A stretch of 64,000 nucleotides of DNA from Microcebus murinus. Lineage: Eukaryota > Chordata > Mammalia > Primates > Cheirogaleidae. A program made the translations under genes and the position numbers. The notes beneath the pieces are model-generated. The model saw only the letters and a list, made by a program, of their open reading frames with translations, made no database searches and was not told the origin of the DNA. The stretch spans positions 47,429,501 through 47,493,500 of the forward strand of contig NC_134108.1 of NCBI RefSeq assembly GCF_040939455.1. Direction: 5' to 3'. Below are positions 56,400 through 64,000 of the stretch, piece after piece (position 1 is the stretch's first letter; each line of letters begins with the position of its first letter).

Positions 56400-58649
56400 T
56401 ACAGATTATCTTAATCTGGAGCTGCAGCTATAGGTCATTCCATGATGGGGCATTAAGAGGTGGGTAATGTGGTGACTCTGCTCTGTCCATTGCGTGGGGC
56501 AGGCTAACCAGGAATGAAGTCTGAGCAATGAGCCAACATGTCGGAGAGAAAGGTTCTTACTCAGGGATACTCATTTTTTGGATGGATCAAGGCAGAAAAT
56601 GGTAAAGCCTGCTTCCTCCAGGATTAAGGAGTTAGTAACTTTCAAATGTTCTGAAAATAAAAATAAGAGAAGACAGTCATATTTGCAGGCATTCTTTAAC
56701 GGGCACTCAGAAAGATAGATTATGGTGGGGTGGTTTGTCTAAATTAAATCTAGGTTTTACACATCACAAAATGGAAATCTCAGAAATATCCTGAATTCAA
56801 ATCATTTTTCTGCTGCAGGCAATTTTAGATTAGCCTTTAAAAACATATATGAATTGCAGGCAACTGCTGTAGGAAAAAAAGAGAGCACAGATGAGGCACA
56901 TTCAACTTCAAATTCCTTTCAGATCCAATGAAATGACCCCCAATGTTTGATCACATTTCCTTATCAAAACAATCTTGTAGTCCTTTCGTGAGACAGCATC
57001 TGAGGATTGGAATCACGAAGCTGCCCCCCTGGGCCTCTCCTGTTTCGTCCTAACACGTTGTCACCAAGGTATTTTTAGTTCGTGAAACCCAGGCTGTCCT
57101 TTCTCCCACCGACATCCTTTGCCTCCTGTGTCCAGCAGGACTCCCGGGGAGCCCGGTGTGCTTGGCTGCCGACCGCTCAGCTCACTGTGGCTCTGTGTGC
57201 TTGGATGTGTGCACAGACCTTCCCGGATACCAGAGCTGTAAAGTGGCTGAGGAAGGTGATGGTCCTTAGAGCTGTGCCAGTTTGGCTTGGTTCCCTGGTG
57301 AGGGGCTCAAATCAAGCTATTTCGGAGGGATGAGCCTGACCGGATCTCCCAGCCTGCATGACCCCCCAGCTCAGTAAAGTGCTTTGTAAAACAATGACAA
57401 CAACAACAAAAAAGCATGGCCTGGTTTGAAGTTGTTCTCTAAATGTTTATTGCCATTTCCAAATGTGGTGGAGTCAGTATGTTCCCAATAGTCCGTGTCC
57501 TCCTCATTTAGGAGCTCAGAGGAGTCCCAGAGCAAACTTCCTCAAATCAGGTCAGTTCATGCTACGCTGCCTTCAGCCTGATGTGAGTCTTCCTGTGCAG
57601 GGCTATGTCCAAGAGCCAGTAAATGTTCCCTTGTCTCCAGGGCTCACCACTGTTTCAAATCCTCTGGCAAACCTCATGGAAGAACTACTCTGTCTGGGAA
57701 ATTCTGCAAGTAAACTTGGAAGTGTTTGTTCACTGGAGTTTGAATCTGGGCCAAACAGTTCACTCAAAACCAACCTTCCACTAAGCAAACCAATGTTATG
57801 AAAGTTTTGCATGCATTTGGGCAATAAACAAGAACGCTAATGAGTTTAAAGATTTTTTTATAATAAAATCCATGACTTTTAGACACTTATAAAAAGATAA
57901 TTCTCTAAGGAATGAAGTAAGATCTTGAGAATCTGTAAGTGAAAGTATCTGATCCAAATAGGATCTAAGGATCCTCCCAACTGTAAATTTCTATATATAT
58001 GTGTATATAATGCCCACCTGCAATACTCAGCTGTGTGTCTCCAGGACTCTTCAACCCTATTTTTGACCCAAAGAAAGCTTAAAAAAAAAAAAAAAATTCA
58101 AGCTGTTGGTGAACACCAAGCCCTGATTATTTCAGAGCTGTTAATGTGGTTTATTAATTACTCAGGCTGCTCACTCCTGCCCTTCCTCTGGTCCTTGCTG
58201 TGCTATTTGTCTTCTTTCAGGGACATACACCTTCATTAAATCCCATCCGTCCTTGCCTCAGAGTCGTCCCCTGGAAGACATCCCTTCTCGGGATGCATCA
58301 CCATTTATCATCGCCCTTTGTTTGTGCTCTGTCAACCAGTTTTCAATTTATTTTGAATTCAGTTTATGATTAAAATTTAATGAGATCCAATCAAGTGCTT
58401 TTCTCGAATCAAGATGCCTCTGCAGTCTCCTCTGTATCCTCTACTGTCATGGCGTGAGGAAAGCTACTGCAGGTCTCCAGCCTGGCAGTTCTTTATAGAA
58501 CACAGGTGGCATGTTTCCATGACTCCTTAGCCTCAAGGTGAATGGTTCAGAAACATATTTATTCCAGAAGTTTCTAGGGGTTATGTGGCTTCCCCGTCCC
58601 CTTTTTCCCTCCCAAACAGCTGTATCAGTCAGTGCTCCCAACCGAGATA

Positions 58650-58895
58650 CAAGTAGTCGAGTGCATCTGGTGCTCACCTGCTTAGATTTGAATCCCAGCT
58701 CTGCTACTTACCGGCCACGTGACCTTGGAAAAGTTACTTAACCTCCTGGTGCCTCAGTTCCCTCATCTGTAAAATGGGACTAATAATAGTATCTATCAAA
58801 TAGCGTGGCTGTGAGGATTAAATAAGTTAATACATATGCAATGCTTGAAACAGCATTTCCCACAGTGACGTTTCCGTAAATATTGACAATGATTG
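58650..58895 (+). repeat. MIR SINE, nearly full length
   Basis: 'TTTGAATCCCAGCTCTGCTA', 'GTGACCTTGGAAAAGTTACT', 'CCCTCATCTGTAAAATGGGA' and 'TGAGGATTAAATAAGTTAAT' follow MIR throughout. This is the best-preserved MIR here. Confidence 0.95.
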
Positions 58896-59034
58896 CTAAC
58901 ATAGAGTAAGGTTTTTTTACGTATATCTATTTCATTAGGTTTGTATTATGATTTGTCAACGTAATCTACATCAGCAATAAACTACAACCCTCAGGCTGAA
59001 GGTGACTCATGGGCTGTTTTCGCATCAGCCTATT

Positions 59035-59175
59035 GTTAAGAATGATTTTTATATTTTTAAAGGTTGTTACAAAATAAATAAATAGGAGCAGAATATGAGA
59101 CAGAGACAGCATGTAGCCCATAAAGCATAAACTGTTTACTATCTGGCCCTTTGCAAAAAAAGTGTGCCAACCCCA
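59035..59175. mobile_element. hAT-Charlie element, partial
   Basis: 'TGAGACAGAGACAGCATGTA', 'TGTTTACTATCTGGCCCTTT' and 'AAAGTGTGCCAACCCCAG' match the right half of the family seen at 10075 and 21143. The left end is lost. Confidence 0.75.
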
Positions 59176-59534
59176 GTCTATATTGCTTAATGGAGAGAGC
59201 CAGGAGATCAACAGGCTAGATTTAGCTTCACCAGCCTTCATTGGCTTCACCCATGTCAAGTGACTTTGGAAAAGCTACTTAATGCATCCAAGCCTCTGTA
59301 AAATGGAAATGGCAAAGTGGTAGCACTTGCCCTGCCTGTGGCCCCCGGCTTGTTTTAAAAACCAAAGGAGATGATGTATATTCAGTGTGCCAGAAATTAC
59401 TCATATACAGATGTTGGTTCAAAATATATGATCTCTGTACCTTAGCTTCATAGAATACTGTTAGCACTTCCATATAAAACCAAGGGAACGCAGTCTACTG
59501 AAACAAATCACTTGTTGCAGTAAAAATAATAACA

Positions 59535-59770
59535 GAATAATAATTGCCTTTTGAGAGTTTGATATGGGCCAAGCTCGACATTCAGCACTGTATCTACATC
59601 TTCTTTTTATCCTCACAACACCCCTGTGGGGGCAAGTGTTGCTGTTTTCCCATCTTGCAGATGAGAAAAATGAGGCTGGAAGAAGTAATTTTTTCAAGGT
59701 CACGCATGTAATGCAGCTGGCAGAGAGAATTTAAACCTAGAATCCAGAGCCTGTGCATTTAAGTACCGCA
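59535..59770 (-). repeat. MIR SINE
   Basis: 'TATCCTCACAACACCCCTGT', 'CATCTTGCAGATGAGAAAAA' and 'CTAGAATCCAGAGCCTGTGC' are the reverse complement of MIR. Confidence 0.85.
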
Positions 59771-60679
59771 TATTTTCCCACATCCTGGAAATGTGTGCTG
59801 ATTTAGGGTAAGCCCATCTGGACGGCAGAAGCCTCGGGCAACCGTGAGCGTAGGCACTAGATCTGTTCATGTGAGCCCTGAGAGAGACTCGCTTCCCACG
59901 TGGGCCCGAGCGGGGTCCAACAGACCTGTAGGAAGGGAGGCAGCACGATGAGAGGGAAAGAAGCTTTTGATAAACGGTGAGATCAGAAAGACAGTGTTGT
60001 GAAGACTAACAGGCCCTGTTTCAATAAACTGTGAAGGCAGGATGTGCTAGAGGAGGATAATGTTGCTGGGAACAGACATGAGCAGAGTTGGAGGCAGCTC
60101 AAGGGAGTTGACTGAGCACTGTGGACAGGATAAAAAAAAGAAAAAGGGGGGTGAAGCATGGGAAAGTGTGTAAATGGGACACCGAGGGAGCACTGTCACA
60201 GGGGATGTCGAGGCTGTGGACATCTGGAGAAGACTGTATCTGCAAAACCAGGCTGCTGGGGTAGAGTAGAGGAGCCCCGAGGAAGGTCTCAGGCCCCAGG
60301 AGGCAAAAAGGAAGCCAAAGTGAGAGACTTGGAGAAAGAAACTGACAGAGGGATTTGAAGAGAGATGCTGGTCAGATCCAAGAGCTAGAACCACAGCTCA
60401 GAGTCCAAAGGGCAGTACGATTCCAGAGAAGAGCAACTGCGGTCTTTGGGGTCAGTAAGAACTAGACTCACATATCCACCTGTTCTCTCTGGCTATATGC
60501 CCGTGGGACTGGCCTCTGCTCCCAGCTCGTGCCCACCCACGCTTACCTGGGCAAGTGTTCTCACTCTCCACTGCAGGGTTTTTTTGTATTTCAAGAGACA
60601 TATTCACTCTCTCCTGGGTGGTCTCATGAGTTCCTCACTTGTGCTGGCTCTTAATCTTTGTGAACATCAGAATCACTAG
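59771..60679. other. Unique intergenic DNA
   Basis: No gene recognised. A short MER5A-like piece is at about 60640-60690 ('GAACATCAGAATCACTAGTG'). Confidence 0.45.
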
Positions 60680-61480
60680 TGGAGCTTTTCCTTTTCATTT
60701 TTTATCTTTTAAGTAAATATACATGCACTTGGCACAAAACTTAAAAGGTATAAAATGTTCTGGAAAGCAGATCTCCTTCCTGCTCCATTCTTAGTCATCC
60801 AGTTCCCTTCCTAGAAGCAGCCACTCTCCTCATTTCTTACAAGATGACAGATGCATATACAATCTTACATGGTACAAAGGATGGCATACCGTACACACTG
60901 TTTCACTCTTTAATTTTTTGTAACTTAAAAATAAATCTTAGAGGCTGGGTGCAGTGGCTCACGCCTATAATCCTAGCACTTTGGGTGGCCAAGACGGGAG
61001 GACTGCTTGAGAGCAGGAGTTCAAGACCAGCCTAAGCAACATAGCAAAAGCCTGTCTCTATAAAAAATGCAAAAATTGGGTGGACATGATGGCACACACC
61101 TATAGTTCCAGTTATTTGGGAGACTGAGGCAGGAGGATCACTCAAGACTGGGAATTTGAGGTCGCAGTGAGCTATGATGATACCACTATGCAAGGCAACA
61201 GAGAAAGACCCTATCCTGAAAACAACAAACAAAATACAAAATACCTTTGGGACATGTGGGTTGTTTCTGGTCTTTGCTATTGCAAACATTGCTGCCTTGC
61301 CTGCTTTTATAGCCCTTTCATTTCACACAATATGTGTATATCTATGTAGAGGAGGTTCTTGGAAGTGAAATTATTAGGTCAAAGGGCATAAGCTTTTTAA
61401 ATTCTGATAGTTATTGCCAAATTGTACAGATTACATCCCCCTTAGCAAAATATGAGAGAATCTGTTTGCCGGTGGGGCGT
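60680..61480 (-). mobile_element. L1 LINE fragment, split by an Alu
   Basis: 'GCAGCCACTCTCCTCATTTC', 'CATACCGTACACACTGTTTC', then 'TGTGGGTTGTTTCTGGTCTT' and 'GAAATTATTAGGTCAAAGGG' match the reverse complement of an old L1 3' region on the two sides of the Alu. Confidence 0.75.
60943..61240 (+). mobile_element. Alu SINE, old
   Basis: 'GGCTGGGTGCAGTGGCTCAC' to 'GGCAACAGAGAAAGACCCTA' and an A/C-rich tail. It has no lemur-specific insert and the right arm is diverged. Confidence 0.9.
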
Positions 61481-62514
61481 AGACAATAACATGGGGAAGC
61501 CTGGCCCACCTCGGAGTTTCTAGGTGGGGGGCCTGGGCCTCTGTATCAGGAGCCTCGGAGGGGGTTTCTGTACCAGAAACTCCCCTGGTTTTCCTCGCCC
61601 TCCAGCCTCTCCTGTCTCCCAGGTATTTGTCACAGTGCTGAAGAGCCCAAGACGGCCCAGGGCACTGCCAGCACTACAGCTCCAGGGCCCCAGCTGGCAG
61701 GTCTTCTGTCACCCTCAGGGGTCAGTGCTTTCTTCCGGGGTCATGGCCAGAAAACAGGGCTTTTCCACTTCAATCCAGGTGCCACCCTCTCTTAGGGACT
61801 GGAGCACAGGCCACACCAGGGTTACAACCACGTGGGCAGCGTATGGAGAAGGCCTGGAAGAAAACAGGGGAAAATGGAAATGCTTAGCAGTGGTGAGACA
61901 CTGACCAATTTTTTAACAATGCATAGTATTAAAACAGATAAAACTGCCCTCTTCAACATGACCCACTACTCTGCCTCTGGCTCCCTGGTATGGCTTCGTG
62001 TGTAACTGTTCTCTGTGACTGGCTTGGAAGGGTTGGCAGGGTTGGGCGCATCCTGCCAGTCCTGGCAGGGGTCTGGGGCTGGGAGGGGCCCATGTAGTAG
62101 TGGCAGGCATGCCCCACCCTCTTTCATTCCGGCCAAAGCTCTGCAGATGCATGAACAGACCAGCACCTCCCTGCCTGGAGCCAAAAAGCAGATGCTACTA
62201 TCACAATGGCTGGTGGAACTGCTTTTATTGGCCAAGTGAGGGCTGTAGTCAACCCTGTCCATGGGCAGGACCTCGTAGGCACGCCCCAGACCTACCTTGA
62301 GGGTGTGACACATAGTGGGCATTTAATAAATATTTGGGAGAGGAAAAAAGAGAAGAAGGAAGGTCACCCACCCATGTGGCATTATTTTAAGAACCTTGAG
62401 GACTAGGCCCACCAGACACTCCTTGCTGCCCCCATGGAGCCTGACATTCTCACTGTCAGTGATCCTTCCAGCTATGTGGATCTGTCCCCTCTCTGAAATA
62501 GGCATCAATCACTT
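61481..62514. other. Mostly unique intergenic DNA
   Basis: No gene recognised. 62290-62345 ('GTGTGACACATAGTGGGCAT') is an L2-like tail. A 126-codon frame at 61524-61904 has no family features. Confidence 0.45.
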
Positions 62515-62735
62515 TTTCATTCAACAAACCTTTATTCAGCACCTACTGTGTGCCAGGTACAGTTCTAGGTGTTGAGACTAGTGCTGTGAATGGAACAGTC
62601 TAAAATCATGCCCTCATGATGTCTACATTCTGGAGGAAGGGAAGAGGCAATAAACAAACAAGGAATTTAGGAATTTAGTGTACCATGAAGCGGGAGCGAC
62701 ACATGCAAAGGCCCTGAGGTAGGGCCTTTGGTTTT
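62515..62735 (+). repeat. Ancient interspersed repeat copy
   Basis: 'CATTCAACAAACCTTTATTC', 'AGCACCTACTGTGTGCCAGG', 'CATGCCCTCATGATGTCTAC' and 'GCAAAGGCCCTGAGGTAGGG' match the unassigned old repeat. Its right end holds a 10-bp-arm inverted repeat (62706-62715 / 62721-62730). Confidence 0.7.
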
Positions 62736-64000
62736 TCTCTCTGTTAATTTTCTCTCTTTAGCTGAATGGTAAACAACTTGAAGTGGAAATAATGTTTTAT
62801 ATGTCTTTAGAAATAATTTTGATTGCATTTCACTGTATACCATTTTGTAGCTCTTGAATTTTGTATCACTTATAGATATTTAACAAATAAAAAATATTTA
62901 GCTGAGCTTGTACCTCAGAAGGAGGACACGTGGCATAGAGTTGGGCACATACTTGGGCTCAGCAATTACTTGCTGTTTGAGTATTTGACAGTGACATGTT
63001 TCAAACATCAGGGTCTGTTTTTTAAAGATTACCAATCCCATAGCTTTACTAAGAGGTTGTTCATGGCCTTGCCAGGTTTATTTACTGTCATCTGAAGGGC
63101 TGTCTGTTCCCTTTCAGACCAGTTTAACTGTAGAATCCCCACCTTAGGATGGACCTCAGTTTCCCTGTAATATGAGATGACAACACTCATCACCGATTTC
63201 TTTCTTTCTTTCTTTCTTTTTTTTAGCTTCTTCCAAGCCCCCAAAGGCCCCTCAGCTAGAAGAGTAGAATTTGAAACTTTTTTTTTTGGTAGAGAAGCAT
63301 TTCTAGGGTATTTACATTTGAAAATGCAGGAATAATATAAACAGTTGTACCTGAAGGGCAAGCGATGAAAATGAAGCCCATGACAAGACACAGCGGACAG
63401 AATTCGCCCCTCCTGCTAGTTGGCTCACGTTGTGCCTGTCTGTGCCGCCCGCTCAGCTGTGGGCCCGCAGATGCGTGCAGGAGATCACACAGCGCCCAGC
63501 CAGCCCTGGAGAAAACGCTTTTGTCTCCTGACCAGCTGAAGCGCGTGTTGTACGGCATATTCAATTTCATAGCTGCAAAAAATTGTAAGAAAGGAAAACA
63601 ATGGTGAACATTTTAAAGTAATAAAAAGTCAAAATATTTGGGGTTTTTTTTTTTTGGTTAGTTCTTGTTCACTTCAGTGATTTCTAATCGCTTTAGGGGA
63701 GAGCTCTCTTTTCTGCAGAGCCAAGGAGCGAGGGTGTGCACAGCCTGGAGAGGAGGCAGGCAGGGCAGGGGACGTCTGGGGAAGGAGGGAGGGCCAGGCA
63801 GACGTTAGACACTGAAGGGGGTTTCTGTTGTGGCAGAAAACAGTGCAAGGGTTGTTGTGCAGCAGGTGGGTGAGTCGGATACCAAGTGGGCTGAGAGAAG
63901 TTCGGCATTTGGCAGGGAGCAGAGAGGTATCTTTATAGGCAGTGAGAATACATTTGGGAGCAAACTGCTGTCCCCACCTCTGCAAAGGGGGAGCATTTCA
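62736..64000. other. Unique intergenic DNA to window end
   Basis: No gene or clear repeat; a short (TTTC)n tract near 63200-63220. CpG content rises slightly at 63400-63560 but not to island level. Confidence 0.45.

Larger units (their letters stand above)
53990..58640. other. Repeat-poor intergenic region
   Basis: Over 4.6 kb with little interspersed repeat (a MIR fragment at about 55255-55380). It contains the candidate exon at 54.34-54.48 kb, a C-rich G4 motif at 55024-55052, a 30-bp palindrome at 56370-56399, and a 112-codon frame at 57463-57801 followed by AATAAA. No known protein is recognised. Confidence 0.5.

Noticed and set aside
53990..64000. TRAF3IP2 coding sequence
   Set aside because: No frame resembles the TRAF3IP2 (Act1) N-terminus or SEFIR domain; only a possible noncoding exon is proposed.

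Overview
This window is nuclear DNA from a strepsirrhine primate, most likely a lemur. The evidence is an intron-exon gene structure that matches mammalian FYN, dense primate-type interspersed repeats (Alu, MIR, L2, L1, MaLR/ERVL LTRs, hAT-Charlie, MER2), and above all several Alu copies of the lemur type. Those copies carry an internal segment around TTAATTGGCCAACT and a right arm reading 'GTGAGCTAGGCTGACGCCA' that human Alus lack. There is no prokaryotic content.

Only one protein-coding feature is well supported: the last coding exon of the Src-family tyrosine kinase FYN at 10624-10832 on the + strand. It is preceded by at least 10.6 kb of the last FYN intron (1-10623) and followed by the 3' UTR with several candidate poly(A) signals (11248, 11780, perhaps 12213). 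The remaining ~52 kb reads as intergenic DNA downstream of FYN. In human the next gene in this direction, on the same strand, is TRAF3IP2. No TRAF3IP2 coding sequence is seen, but 54.3-54.5 kb holds a possible noncoding first exon with an octamer/ETS-like upstream motif pair and a consensus splice donor.

Layout: 1-10.6 kb is FYN intron with old repeats, a (TTCC)n tract grown next to an Alu, a MER2 copy, and an L1 fragment carrying a hAT insertion close to the last exon. 10.6-12.3 kb is the FYN 3' end. 13.7-14.5 kb is an Alu inside an Alu, with both target-site duplications readable. 19.9-23.4 kb is a mosaic of LTRs, hAT, MIR, L2 and a 442-bp terminal-inverted-repeat DNA transposon inserted in a MIR. 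25-32 kb is rich in L1, LTR and Alu. 34.5-36.2 kb holds two LTR-like repeats, one split by an Alu. 36.2-39.3 kb and 54-58.6 kb are repeat-poor. 47.2-51.3 kb has an L1 split by an Alu, then three LTRs. 52.5-62.7 kb mixes old repeats with unique DNA.

Repeat boundaries were read by eye against remembered consensus sequences, so ends are approximate unless a target-site duplication or terminal repeat is cited. No new multigene system was found. The most interesting items are the DNA transposon with a short coding relic, the candidate promoter/exon near 54.4 kb, a perfect 30-bp palindrome at 56370, and a 15-bp-arm hairpin at 45208.
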